A stretch of 64,000 bases of DNA from Micromonospora sp. M71_S20 (GTDB taxonomy: Bacteria; Actinomycetota; Actinomycetes; Mycobacteriales; Micromonosporaceae), in the NCBI RefSeq assembly GCF_003664255.1, contig NZ_RCCV01000001.1:372001-436000 (forward strand), in the 5' to 3' direction. Below the pieces are notes generated by a model that worked only from the letters and a program-made list of their open reading frames with translations, ran no database searches and was not told the DNA's origin. Below are positions 25,690 to 33,470 of this stretch, piece by piece (positions within the stretch are counted from its first letter, which is position 1; each line of letters starts with the position of its first letter). A program made the translations under genes and the position numbers.

Positions 25690-26325
25690 ATGTCCGAACG
25701 GCACACCGCACTGCGCTCGATGCACGACCTGGGCCTGGCGGCCTGGTTCGGGGGCTCCCTGATGGGAGCGTTCGGCGTCAACGGCGCGGCGGCACAGATG
25801 AACGACTCGACCCAGCGGTTGCCGATGGCCTCGGCCGGCTGGGCCCGGTGGACCCCGGTGAACGCCGCGGCGATCGGCGCCCACCTGGCGGGGGCCGTCG
25901 GGGAACTGGTGACGGAGAGCCCCCGGGTGGCCGCCCAGTCGGGGGTGGCCCGGGCCAGCACGCTGAAGACGGCGCTGACCGTCGGCGCGCTGGCGGTGAC
26001 CGGCTACAGCCGGCTGCTCGGCATGAAGCTGGAGAAGGCCGGCGGCCCGGCGGTCGAGGGGGTCACCGAGCCGAACTCGCACACGCCGTCGAACGTGGCG
26101 TCGTGCCAGCGGCAGATGCGGATGCTCCAGTGGGCGATCCCGGCGATGACCGGGGCGCTCATCGTGATGACCGCCTACATGGGCGAGCAGCAGAAGCCCG
26201 GCGAGGTGTTCCGGGGAATGCTCGGGCGCGTCGGCGGCAAGCGGAACGCCCCGAAGGGGATGGGCGCGCTCATGGCGATGGGCGGGGCCCGGCAGAAGCG
26301 GATGGCGAAGTCCGGCCGCTGCTGA
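25690..26325 (+). CDS. conserved hypothetical membrane-associated protein
   Basis: 211 residues. Weakly hydrophobic helices: LGLAAWFGGSLMGAFGVNGAAAQ, AAAIGAHLAGAVGELV, LKTALTVGALAVTGYSRLLGMKL and MLQWAIPAMTGALIVMTAYMGEQQ, so likely an integral membrane protein with about four segments; the C-terminal 50 residues are basic (VGGKRNAPKG, ARQKRMAKSGRC). ATG follows AAGGGG. The family is common in actinomycetes but I recognise no function. Stress control is suggested by the upstream promoter motif. Confidence 0.65.
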   Translation: MSERHTALRSMHDLGLAAWFGGSLMGAFGVNGAAAQMNDSTQRLPMASAGWARWTPVNAAAIGAHLAGAVGELVTESPRVAAQSGVARASTLKTALTVGALAVTGYSRLLGMKLEKAGGPAVEGVTEPNSHTPSNVASCQRQMRMLQWAIPAMTGALIVMTAYMGEQQKPGEVFRGMLGRVGGKRNAPKGMGALMAMGGARQKRMAKSGRC

Positions 26326-26348
26326 CCGACGTGCCGCCGGACGGCGTC

Positions 26349-26366
26349 CCGCCGACTCCTCGGCGG
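26349..26366 (+). terminator. small hairpin after the hypothetical membrane protein
   Basis: CCGCCGA-CTCC-TCGGCGG, 24 nt after the stop codon. Confidence 0.35.
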
Positions 26367-26488
26367 CGGGGCGCCGCTGCGCGCGTCCCCACCCGCCGGG
26401 ACCGCGGCCCCCCGGCGCCGGCGAGGCATGACCGCCCCGGTGACGGGCATTCGGGGCCGGTACCGGCGGACCGAGCAGCGAGGTGGCC

Positions 26489-26854
26489 ATGACGGCAGGA
26501 GAGGGACGCGGCGGGGACCGACGCGCACCGGAGGCGACCACGCCCTGGGTGACCAGGGACGGCATGGACGTGGAGCCGCCGTGGGGCGTCGGTGAGCACG
26601 ACCCCATGGACGAGGGCAGCGAGGAGACCGCCGTACCGGAGGGGCGGCGCGGGGAGCGGCGGGCCGACGAGCCGGCGGGACCGTCCGGCCCCGCCGGGCG
26701 GCACGGCTTCGGCTCGGTCGAACCGACACCCACGCGACCGGCGGGCCCCGGCGCGCCGCCCGACCCGGCGCCGGCCCGACGGTCCTTTCCCGACGCCGCC
26801 GACATCGAGGAGCGGACGGAGGACGCCCTGCGGACCCGGGGTCGGCGCTCCTGA
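26489..26854 (+). CDS. hypothetical protein, disordered (121 aa)
   Basis: Gly/Pro/Arg/Glu-rich with no predicted fold: ...VTRDGMDVEPPWGVGEHDP..., ending in DAADIEERTEDALRTRGRRS, which may form a short helix. ATG at 26489 with GAGGT five nt upstream; a GTG at 26483 is also possible. Not recognised. Reads like a real gene because codon positions keep the GC-rich third position throughout, but it could be spurious. Confidence 0.5.
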   Translation: MTAGEGRGGDRRAPEATTPWVTRDGMDVEPPWGVGEHDPMDEGSEETAVPEGRRGERRADEPAGPSGPAGRHGFGSVEPTPTRPAGPGAPPDPAPARRSFPDAADIEERTEDALRTRGRRS

Positions 26855-26912
26855 CCGGTACGCCCCGGGGTGGGGGTGCGGACGGGACGGCCCCGCGCCG
26901 AACGCCCGACGG

Positions 26913-27440
26913 TCAGGCGCGCCCCGCCGCCCGCAGCAGCCGGAGCTGACCGATCTCGGCCGCGTTCTTCATCAACTCGGCGTTGACCCAGGCGAGCATG
27001 TGCGCCACCGTGTGCCCCGCGTCGTCCTGCCACGGGAACGACGCGGTGGCGTCGAGGTCGGCGTCGGTGAGCCGGTCGAGGTGCCCGAGCCACTCGGCGC
27101 GCAGGCCCCGCAGCCAGGCGATGGTCGGCTCGCCCGCGCCCGGCCATCCGACGTCGGTGCGCTGCCGTGGCGGCCCTCCGCCGAGATGGTCCATGGCCAC
27201 CGTCCACCACCAGCCGATGTGCCAGGACAGCCAGCCGATCGTCGGGACCGGCACGGGGTCGGGTTCGGTGTCGGCCCAGTCGGGTGTCCACCCGCCGGCG
27301 GGGTCGCGTCGCACCGTCCAGCAGATCGCGGCCGGCTCCCAGAGGAAGTCCGCCGCGTCGAGGCGCTCGAGGTGGTACTCGAACAGCGACCACGTCAGGT
27401 CGAACTGCCAGCGCAGGAGTGCACGGGAGGTTGTCGCCAT
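26913..27440 (-). CDS. DinB-like domain protein
   Basis: 175 residues with the four-helix DinB_2/YfiT pattern: ALLRWQFDLTWSLFEYHLERL, GWLSWHIGWWWTVAMDHLGG, WLRGLRAEWLGHLDRLTDADL and HTVAHMLAWVNAELMKNAAEIGQLRLL. The histidines in the second and last helices (WHIGWW, HTVAH) could bind a divalent metal. Members act as metal-dependent thiol-S-transferases or have unknown roles. ATG at 27440 chosen because the upstream 12 residues look non-native. Confidence 0.75.
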   Translation of the reverse strand: MATTSRALLRWQFDLTWSLFEYHLERLDAADFLWEPAAICWTVRRDPAGGWTPDWADTEPDPVPVPTIGWLSWHIGWWWTVAMDHLGGGPPRQRTDVGWPGAGEPTIAWLRGLRAEWLGHLDRLTDADLDATASFPWQDDAGHTVAHMLAWVNAELMKNAAEIGQLRLLRAAGRA

Positions 27441-27499
27441 CCGGCGATCATGCCCGAGGGCACCGACCCGGTCCACGCAATTGGGCCCCCGCCACGAGG

Positions 27500-27694
27500 T
27501 CAGCCGCCGGCGGTGTCCTCGTCGGCGACCTCGGCGGGGTCCGCCGCCACCGGGTGACCGGTGTCGTCCACCAGACCGGGCGCCATGCTGCCGCCGTGTG
27601 CCTCCTGCGCCTCCCGGGTCTCGCGCGCCGCCGCGTCCCCCGGTACGCCCGGCGTCGCCTCCCCGGGGCGCTCCTGCCGCTGCTCACCCATCAC
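27500..27694 (-). CDS. small hydrophilic protein of unknown function (64 aa)
   Basis: Acidic, Glu/Ala/Pro-rich peptide beginning MMGEQRQERPGEA and ending EVADEDTAGG; no membrane segment or cysteine. Two adjacent ATGs (27694 and 27691) follow GAAGGGGA. The strongest SigB/SigF-like promoter of the window lies 33 nt upstream, so a general-stress role is likely but unproven. Confidence 0.6.
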   Translation of the reverse strand: MMGEQRQERPGEATPGVPGDAAARETREAQEAHGGSMAPGLVDDTGHPVAADPAEVADEDTAGG

Positions 27695-27726
27695 CGCGTC
27701 CCCTTCCGTCGCTCACGCCCCCGCCG

Positions 27727-27751
27727 GTACCCGGGCGGCCGACGGGAAAAC
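27727..27751 (-). promoter_or_regulatory. SigB/SigF-type promoter
   Basis: Minus strand GTTT (27748-27751), 15 nt, GGGTAC (27727-27732): an exact match to the stress-sigma consensus GTTT-N14-17-GGGTAY, with the predicted start about 27 nt before the ATG. Confidence 0.6.
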
Positions 27752-27783
27752 CTCGCCGCCGTGCCGACGATCCCGGCGCGTGC

Positions 27784-28695
27784 TCAGGACGGCGAACCGG
27801 CTCCCGCCCGGTCGCGTCCCGCCGGCCGGACCCCGAGCAGCTCCGCGAGTCGGGCGGCGTCACGCTGGGCCTGGTCGCCGCAGCAGTTGTTGAACAGCGC
27901 GTGCAGCTCCCCCGCCTGCCCGGCCAGCTCGGCCAGGAGTTCCGACCAGCGGCGGAGTTCCTCGTCGCCGTACGCGTAGCGGAACTTCTCCTGCTTGTCC
28001 CCGGTCTCCCAGGCGGTGCTGTGCCCGTGGAACCGGACGACCGCCAGTTCCGCCGTGGCGAACAGAACGGGCGGCACCGACGAGGGATGCCCCTGCGGCA
28101 TGTCGACGCAGACGAACGACAGCCCGCGCTCCCTCAGGAAGGCGAGCGTGTCCAGCGCCGCCGTGCCGTCGAACCACGACCCGTGGCGCAGCTCGACGGC
28201 GACCCGCCACGGCTGGCACCGCTCCGCCAGCTCGGCGATGCGCCGCTCGGCGGCGGCCCCACGGGCCAGCCACGGCGGGAACTGGAGCAGGACCGCACCG
28301 AGCCGGTCGGCCGCCGCGATCGGGTCCAGCGCCGCCCGGAACCGGTCCCACAGCTCGTCGTACGCGGCCGCGGGGAGATCCCGGCGGCGGATCCGGCTCG
28401 GGCCACCGGCCGGGCGCAGGTCGCGGGGCAGCGCCGCCACCGGTGTCGGGTGACCGGTGAAGAGGCTGAACGCCTTGACGTCGAAGGTGAAGCCCTCGGG
28501 CGTGGCGTCGACCCAGCCCCGCGTCGTCTCGGGCACGGGCACCGCGTAGTAGGAGGTGTCCACCTCGACCAGCGGGAAGCGCCCGGCGTAGAAGTCGAGC
28601 CGGCCGGCCGGGGTGTTGGCCGCGCGGGGATACCAGCCCGAGCGCAGCAGCATCTGGTCCGCCCAGGACGACGTGCCCACCTTGATCACACCCAT
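27784..28695 (-). CDS. DUF72 family protein (YecE/YunF-like)
   Basis: 303 residues, TIM-barrel family of unknown activity. Diagnostic segments: MGVIKVGTSSWADQMLLRSGWYP, LDFYAGRFPLVEVDTSYYAVP, GFTFDVKAFSLFTGH, LGAVLLQFPPWLARG, VAVELRHGSWFDG and VVRFHGHSTAWE, ending with LHALFNNCCGDQAQRDAARLAELLG, the typical asparagine-rich family end. ATG at 28695. Suggested elsewhere to act on nucleic acid repair or sugars; not established. Confidence 0.83.
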   Translation of the reverse strand: MGVIKVGTSSWADQMLLRSGWYPRAANTPAGRLDFYAGRFPLVEVDTSYYAVPVPETTRGWVDATPEGFTFDVKAFSLFTGHPTPVAALPRDLRPAGGPSRIRRRDLPAAAYDELWDRFRAALDPIAAADRLGAVLLQFPPWLARGAAAERRIAELAERCQPWRVAVELRHGSWFDGTAALDTLAFLRERGLSFVCVDMPQGHPSSVPPVLFATAELAVVRFHGHSTAWETGDKQEKFRYAYGDEELRRWSELLAELAGQAGELHALFNNCCGDQAQRDAARLAELLGVRPAGRDRAGAGSPS

Positions 28696-28873
28696 GTGAT
28701 TCAGTGCACCGCGGACCGGACGAATCGGCAACCGCTGGCGGAAAACCGGCACCCGGGCTGCCCGCCGACATCCGGCTCGGCGACGAACCGGAGCGGCAGC
28801 CGCGAGGCGGTCGACGGCGCCAGGGCCGTGGCCGCCCCGGAAACCCGGTCCTCCAGAGCCGGCGTTTGTCGGA

Positions 28874-28897
28874 CGTCACACCCCGGCCCGTGTGACG
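28874..28897. promoter_or_regulatory. inverted repeat upstream of orphan membrane protein gene
   Basis: CGTCACAC - 8 nt - GTGTGACG, perfect, 33 nt before the ATG at 28930. Could be an operator or a small hairpin. Confidence 0.35.
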
Positions 28898-28929
28898 ACC
28901 GGGGGGCCCGTGGCGCTGAGGGACACGAG

Positions 28930-29835
28930 ATGAAAGCACACCGGATGGACCAGGAGACCGTCGAGCGGCTGCTCGACGGTCCTGTCCTCGACCCGCAGGA
29001 CGGCCCGCAGCCCGTCACGTCGCTGTTGACGGCGGTCCGCGCCCCGGGCCGGGCCGGCGAACTGGCCGGCGAGGAGGCGGCCGTACGGGCCTACCGGCTG
29101 GCCCGGGCCGGCAGCCCGCTCGGTCCGCCGCAGCCGCGCCGCCGGCCCGCCCTCGCGGGGTTCGGCGTCCGCGCCGCGCTGGCCGGTGCCGCCCTCGCCC
29201 TCACGGGCGGGGTCGCCCTCGCCGCCACCGGGGGCGTGCTGCCCCACCCGCTGCGGGGTCCGGCGCCCACCACCGCCGCTCCCGTTCCCGCCCCCACCAC
29301 GGACTCCTCCACGACGACCCGCCACCCGCCGTCCGCCCCGACGGGCGGGGCGGACGGTCGGCCGGAGCCGGACGCGAGGGTGCGGGAGCTGTGCCGGGCG
29401 TACCGGGCGGACGCCGGCGACCGGCCGGGCGGTTCCCCGGACGGCGCCGCCTTCGGTGACCTGATCGACGCCGCCGGTGGCCCCGGAGAGGTGGCCGGCT
29501 ACTGCGAGCGGGTGCTGGCCGACGAGCCGAAGGGCCCCGGCCCGCACGGCAGCCCGTCCGGCGGGCCGGCGGTCACGCCGACCGGCCGACCCGGAGCGGA
29601 CCCGACGGGCCGTCCCGGGGTCGATCCGACCGGACGTCCGGCGGTCGCGCCGACCGGCCGGCCCGGGGTCGACCCGACCGGCCGTCCCGGGGCGGAGCCG
29701 ACCGGCCGGCGGACCGGGCCGCCCACGGCGTCGCCGTCGGCCACGGCCGCACGCCCGGCCCGGCCCGGCCCCGTCCACGTCTCGCCGGCGCAGGGGCGCC
29801 ACACCGCCGCGCCGAGCGGCGGCGACGCGGGCTGA
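28930..29835 (+). CDS. hypothetical single-pass membrane protein with PTGRPG repeat tail
   Basis: 301 residues. Residues 1-60 are a cytoplasmic helix-rich segment (MDQETVERLLDGPVLDPQDGPQ...LAGEEAAVRAYRLAR) of a kind often encoded next to ECF sigma factors in actinomycetes and likened to anti-sigma regions; a membrane helix lies at about 75-98 (AALAGAALALTGGVALAATGG). Outside comes a Thr/Pro linker, a helical patch with two cysteines (ELCRAYRADAG..., AGYCERVLADEP), then six 8-residue repeats of PTGRPGxD type and a Pro/Thr/Ser tail. No sigma factor gene is adjacent, so its partner is unknown. Confidence 0.65.
   Translation: MKAHRMDQETVERLLDGPVLDPQDGPQPVTSLLTAVRAPGRAGELAGEEAAVRAYRLARAGSPLGPPQPRRRPALAGFGVRAALAGAALALTGGVALAATGGVLPHPLRGPAPTTAAPVPAPTTDSSTTTRHPPSAPTGGADGRPEPDARVRELCRAYRADAGDRPGGSPDGAAFGDLIDAAGGPGEVAGYCERVLADEPKGPGPHGSPSGGPAVTPTGRPGADPTGRPGVDPTGRPAVAPTGRPGVDPTGRPGAEPTGRRTGPPTASPSATAARPARPGPVHVSPAQGRHTAAPSGGDAG
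29578..29712 (+). repeat. 24-bp in-frame tandem repeats (six units)
   Basis: Coding repeat with a 24-bp period giving PTGRP-[GA]-x-x units inside the orphan membrane protein. Third positions vary between units, so the protein repeat, not just the DNA, seems to be kept. Confidence 0.75.
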
Positions 29836-29947
29836 CCGGGCGGCCGGCGGGCGGGCGGGCGCGTCCCTGCCGGCGCGCCGCCACGGCGGCGTGGCCCACG
29901 TGTCGTCGGCCGGTGACCTCGGCGGAGGCTGCTGGTAGCTTGCCCCG

Positions 29948-30661
29948 ATGAGTCTGCGGCGTCGACGCGTGGCGGTGGCCGTCCGCCTGGCGATCGTGAT
30001 CAGCGTGCTGGCCGGGATCGTGCTCACCGCGCTCGGTTCCGCCACGGTCACCGGCCTGCTGCCGTACTTCACGATCCAGAGCAACCTCGCCGTCGGGCTC
30101 TTCGCCGGGTACGCCGCCTGGGTGGCCCGGCAGGACCGGCCCGAGCCGCCCTCCGCGCTCAAGGGCGCGGTCACGCTCTACATCACCATCACCGGCGTGG
30201 TCTACCACCTGGTGTTGGCCAACCCGGTCAGCCCGTTCGCGATGCCGCAGGCCGACCGCACGCTCGGCGAGGCGCTGGGCAACCAGTTCCTGCACACCGT
30301 CGTGCCCCTGCTGGCCGTGGCGGACTGGGCGCTGTTCGACCGCCGGGGCCGGCTCCGCCTGCGCTACGCGGCCTGGTGGCTGGCGTTCCCCCTCGGATAC
30401 CTCGGCTTCGCGCTGCTCCGCGGGCTGGTGGTGGACCGGTATCCGTACCCGTTCATCGACGCGGGCGAGTTGGGCTACGCCGGGGTGGCCGTCAGCGCGG
30501 TCTTCTTCGCCGCCGCGTTCTGGCTGCTGGGCCTGCTCTTCGTCGCCGTCGACCGGGGCCTGGGCCGCCGCGCCGCGGCGCCGGACGCCACCTCGACCAG
30601 CCCGGACGCCCCCTCGGCCGCCCCGCAGGTCGCCCGGCCCGACGCGACGGCCCTGCCCTGA
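29948..30661 (+). CDS. Pr6Pr family membrane protein
   Basis: 237 residues with about six membrane segments (VRLAIVISVLAGIVLTAL, YFTIQSNLAVGLFAGYAAWV, AVTLYITITGVVYHLVLA, NQFLHTVVPLLAVADWALF, WWLAFPLGYLGFALLRGL, GVAVSAVFFAAAFWLLGLLFVAV). The FTIQSN motif, histidines in VVYHLV and FLHTVVP, and the VDRYPYPFID loop match the Pr6Pr/FAR-17a-AIG1-like group, some eukaryotic members of which hydrolyse lipid esters. Bacterial function unknown. Short disordered Ala/Pro tail. Confidence 0.78.
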   Translation: MSLRRRRVAVAVRLAIVISVLAGIVLTALGSATVTGLLPYFTIQSNLAVGLFAGYAAWVARQDRPEPPSALKGAVTLYITITGVVYHLVLANPVSPFAMPQADRTLGEALGNQFLHTVVPLLAVADWALFDRRGRLRLRYAAWWLAFPLGYLGFALLRGLVVDRYPYPFIDAGELGYAGVAVSAVFFAAAFWLLGLLFVAVDRGLGRRAAAPDATSTSPDAPSAAPQVARPDATALP

Positions 30662-30780
30662 CGGCCACGCTCCCGGCGACTGACCCGCACGGGTGAACCG
30701 GGGCGCCGCGGTGGGCCGTTTGGGCTGCCGCTGAACGGGCAGCCGGCAGGCGGACCGGAAGCGGGAGAACGGGAGGCGTC

Positions 30781-31827
30781 ATGCGCGCGCTGCGATTGCC
30801 CAACTGGAAGTCGGAGCCCGAACTGGTCGAGGTCGACGAGCCGACCCCGGGCCCGGGTCAGGTGGTCGTGAAGATCGGCGGTGCCGGTGCCTGCCACTCC
30901 GACCTGCACCTGATGCACGACTTCGAGGCCGGCGCGGTGCCCTGGAACCCGCCGTTCACCCTCGGCCACGAGAACGCCGGCTGGGTGCACGCGCTCGGCG
31001 ACGGGGTGGGCGGGCTGACGGTGGGCCAGCCGGTGGCCGTGTACGGGCCGTGGGGCTGCGGCACCTGCGCCCGCTGCCGGGTGGGCGTCGACCCGTACTG
31101 CGAGAACACCGCCGAGGCGCCGGTGCCCGGCGGGGGCGGCGGCCTCGGCCTGGACGGCGGCATGGCCGAGTACATGCTGGTGCCGCAGGCCCGGCAGGTC
31201 CTACCGCTGCCCGACGGGCTCGACCCGGTGCTGGCGGCACCGCTGACCGACGCGGGGCTCACCCCCTACCACGCGATCCGCCGTTCCTGGGCGAAACTCG
31301 GCCCGACCAGCACCGCCGTGGTGATCGGCGTGGGCGGGCTCGGGCACGTCGGCGTGCAGATCCTCAAGGCCACCACCGCGGCCCGGGTGATCGCGGTGGA
31401 CACCCGCGATGAGGCGCTGAAGCTCGGTGCGGAGTGCGGCGCCGACCTGACGATGCTCTCCGGCGAGGACACCGCCCAGGAGATCCGCCGGGCCACCGGG
31501 GGCCGGGGTGCCGACGTGGTCCTGGACTTCGTCGGCGCCGACCCGACCCTCGCGCTCGGCGCCGCCGCCGCCCGCACCGTCGGCGACCTCACCATCGTCG
31601 GCATCGGCGGCGGCACGCTGCCGGTGGGCTTCTTCTCCGTGCCGTACGAGGTGAGCATCCAGACCACGTACTGGGGCAGCCGGCCGGAGCTCGTCGAGGT
31701 GCTCGAACTGGGCGCCCGGGGCCTGGTCAAGCCGAAGGCCAGCACCTTCTCGCTGGACGAGGCGGTCGTCGCGTACCGGAAGATGCGCGACGGCACGCTG
31801 GAGGGCCGGGCCGTCGTCGTGCCGTGA
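30781..31827 (+). CDS. zinc-dependent alcohol dehydrogenase
   Basis: 348-residue medium-chain dehydrogenase. Catalytic Zn ligands: Cys in GACHSDLHL, His-Glu in GHENAGWV; structural Zn loop GCGTCARCRVGVDPYC with the four cysteines. Nucleotide-binding VVIGVGGLGHVGVQILK, then VIAVDTRDEAL with an Asp that favours NAD. Similar to the AdhP/Adh group acting on primary alcohols or aldehydes. ATG preceded by GGGAGG. The next gene follows 24 nt downstream but has its own leaderless promoter. Confidence 0.87.
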   Translation: MRALRLPNWKSEPELVEVDEPTPGPGQVVVKIGGAGACHSDLHLMHDFEAGAVPWNPPFTLGHENAGWVHALGDGVGGLTVGQPVAVYGPWGCGTCARCRVGVDPYCENTAEAPVPGGGGGLGLDGGMAEYMLVPQARQVLPLPDGLDPVLAAPLTDAGLTPYHAIRRSWAKLGPTSTAVVIGVGGLGHVGVQILKATTAARVIAVDTRDEALKLGAECGADLTMLSGEDTAQEIRRATGGRGADVVLDFVGADPTLALGAAAARTVGDLTIVGIGGGTLPVGFFSVPYEVSIQTTYWGSRPELVEVLELGARGLVKPKASTFSLDEAVVAYRKMRDGTLEGRAVVVP

Positions 31828-31839
31828 CCGCCGCGACCC

Positions 31840-31845
31840 TAGAGT
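31840..31845 (+). promoter_or_regulatory. -10 box of a leaderless promoter
   Basis: TAGAGT six nt before the GTG at 31852. Confidence 0.4.
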
Positions 31846-31851
31846 GATCAT

Positions 31852-32367
31852 GTGGTCGCGGCGCTGGAGCTCTACCTGGACACCGACGCCACCCGACGGA
31901 TCCGGGTGCTCTGGGACGCGCTGGAGTCCGAGGGCGTGCAGAGCATGCGGTCGCTGCTGGAGCAGCGCCACCGGCCGCACGTCTCGCTCGCCGTCGCGCC
32001 CCGCTTCGATCCGGAGCGGGTCGCGGCGGCGCTGCGCGGCACGGTGGTCGCCGCGCCGCTGCGGCTGAGCTTCGAGCACGCCGGGCAGTTCGTCGGCCGG
32101 GTGCTGTGGCTGGGCCCGACCCCCACCGCCGAACTGCTCGCGCACCACGCGCGGGTGCACGGCCGGCTGGCCGAGGCGGGGATCGGGCTGGTCGAGCACT
32201 ACCAGCCGGGGCGTTGGGTGCCGCACTGCACGCTGTCCATGCGGGTGCCGAACGCCCTGATGGCCGCCGCCGTACGCCGCTGCCTGGAGGTGCTGCCGCT
32301 GGAGGCGACCGTGGTCGGCGCGGCCCTCACCGACCATGCCCGGGGCATCTCCCATCCGTTGCCGTAG
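31852..32367 (+). CDS. 2'-5' RNA ligase family protein (2H phosphoesterase)
   Basis: 171 residues. The two catalytic H-x-S/T-x motifs are RPHVSLAV (about residue 43) and VPHCTLSM (about residue 124), spaced as in the LigT/2H superfamily. Such proteins cleave or ligate 2'-5' or cyclic phosphodiesters in RNA or nucleotides. GTG start with no ribosome-binding site, so likely leaderless. Partner genes are not evident. Confidence 0.82.
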   Translation: MVAALELYLDTDATRRIRVLWDALESEGVQSMRSLLEQRHRPHVSLAVAPRFDPERVAAALRGTVVAAPLRLSFEHAGQFVGRVLWLGPTPTAELLAHHARVHGRLAEAGIGLVEHYQPGRWVPHCTLSMRVPNALMAAAVRRCLEVLPLEATVVGAALTDHARGISHPLP

Positions 32368-32408
32368 CCGGACCGCACCGCCGTCGTGACCGAGGCGGTG
32401 CGGTCCGG
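32368..32408 (+). terminator. perfect 15-bp hairpin terminator
   Basis: Arms 32368-32382 and 32394-32408 with an 11-nt loop, starting directly after the stop codon of the RNA ligase-like gene. Confidence 0.75.
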
Positions 32409-32477
32409 CGCTTGTCCGCGTCGCATCCGGGGGTGGATCCTGTAGGGAATCGACAGAAACGAATCTATGGAGGTTCG

Positions 32478-33347
32478 ATGCGTCGTCTCCCGCCTGCCCT
32501 GCTCCTGCTCGCCGCGCTGCTGCTCGGCCTGCCGGCGCCCGCCCACGCCGCCCCCGATAACGGCGGGGCCGCCCCCGACCACGACACCGGCCGCGCCGCG
32601 GCCGCGCTCGCGCAGGTCCGCACCGCCGGCACCGCCTGGGGGCTCGACCCCGCCACCGGCCGGATGACCCTGACCGTCGACGACACCGTCTCCGCCCGGG
32701 ACGTGGCCGCGCTGCGGGCGACCGCCGCCCGGGCCGGTGCGGTGCTCCGCCGCGAGCCGGGTCAGCTGCGCACCCTCATCGCCGGCGGGCAGGCCATCTA
32801 CGGCGGCGGCGGGCGGTGCTCCCTCGGCGCCAACGTCCGCAGCGGCAGCACCTACTACTTCGTCACCGCCGGCCACTGCACCACCGCCGGCGCGACCTGG
32901 TACGCCAACAGCGCGCAGACCACCGTCCTCGGCAGCCGGACGGGCAGCAGCTTCCCCGGCAACGACTACGGGCTGGTCCGCTACACGAGCCTGGTCGCCC
33001 ACCCCAGCGCCGTCTACACCTACCCCGGCCTGCTCACCATCAACGGCGCCGGCAACGCCTACGTCGGCCAGGCGGTCTGCCGCAGCGGCTCCACGACCGG
33101 GGTGCGCTGCGGCACGGTCACCGGGCTCAACGCGACGGTCAACTACGCCCAGGGCAGCGTCACCGGCCTCATCCGGACCAACATCTGCGCCGAGCCGGGC
33201 GACAGCGGCGGGCCGCTCTACGCCGCCGGCACCGGCACCATCCTCGGCGTCCTCTCCGGTGGCAGCGGCAACTGCACCAGCGGTGGCACCACCTACTACC
33301 AACCGATCATGGAGATCCTGGCCGCGTACGGCGTGACCGTCCCCTGA
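32478..33347 (+). CDS. secreted S1-family serine protease (streptogrisin/alpha-lytic type)
   Basis: 289-residue exported protease. Signal peptide [24 protein letters not shown]; a short pro-region (about residues 28-95); mature domain from about residue 100. Catalytic triad: His in FVTAGHCT, Asp in GNDYGLVRY, Ser in [11 protein letters not shown]; six cysteines place three disulphides (CSLGAN/AGHC, AVCRSG/VRCGTV, ICAEPG/GNCTSG). The pro-region is shorter than in alpha-lytic protease. ATG with GGAGG seven nt upstream. A hairpin follows. Confidence 0.9.
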   Translation: MRRLPPALLLLAALLLGLPAPAHAAPDNGGAAPDHDTGRAAAALAQVRTAGTAWGLDPATGRMTLTVDDTVSARDVAALRATAARAGAVLRREPGQLRTLIAGGQAIYGGGGRCSLGANVRSGSTYYFVTAGHCTTAGATWYANSAQTTVLGSRTGSSFPGNDYGLVRYTSLVAHPSAVYTYPGLLTINGAGNAYVGQAVCRSGSTTGVRCGTVTGLNATVNYAQGSVTGLIRTNICAEPGDSGGPLYAAGTGTILGVLSGGSGNCTSGGTTYYQPIMEILAAYGVTVP

Positions 33348-33359
33348 CCGACCACCCGC

Positions 33360-33395
33360 GTGCCCGGCCCGACCCCCGCGCGACGGGCCGGGCAC
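33360..33395 (+). terminator. perfect 12-bp hairpin, possibly bidirectional
   Basis: Arms 33360-33371 and 33384-33395, 12-nt loop, between the convergent protease and NYN genes. Confidence 0.7.
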
Positions 33396-33470
33396 GGCGG
33401 GATCAGCCCTCGCGGCCGGTGGTCGCGACGCCCTCGACGAGGTGGCCCCCTCCGGCACCGACCGGAACGG

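Noticed and set aside
26983..28929. Plus-strand extension of the PTGRPG protein to 950 residues
   Set aside because: Runs antisense through the DinB-like, 64-aa and DUF72 genes with no domain; the ATG at 28930 starts the plausible protein.
29578..29712. 24-bp repeats considered as a CRISPR or REP element
   Set aside because: Repeats are contiguous and in frame, encoding a protein repeat.
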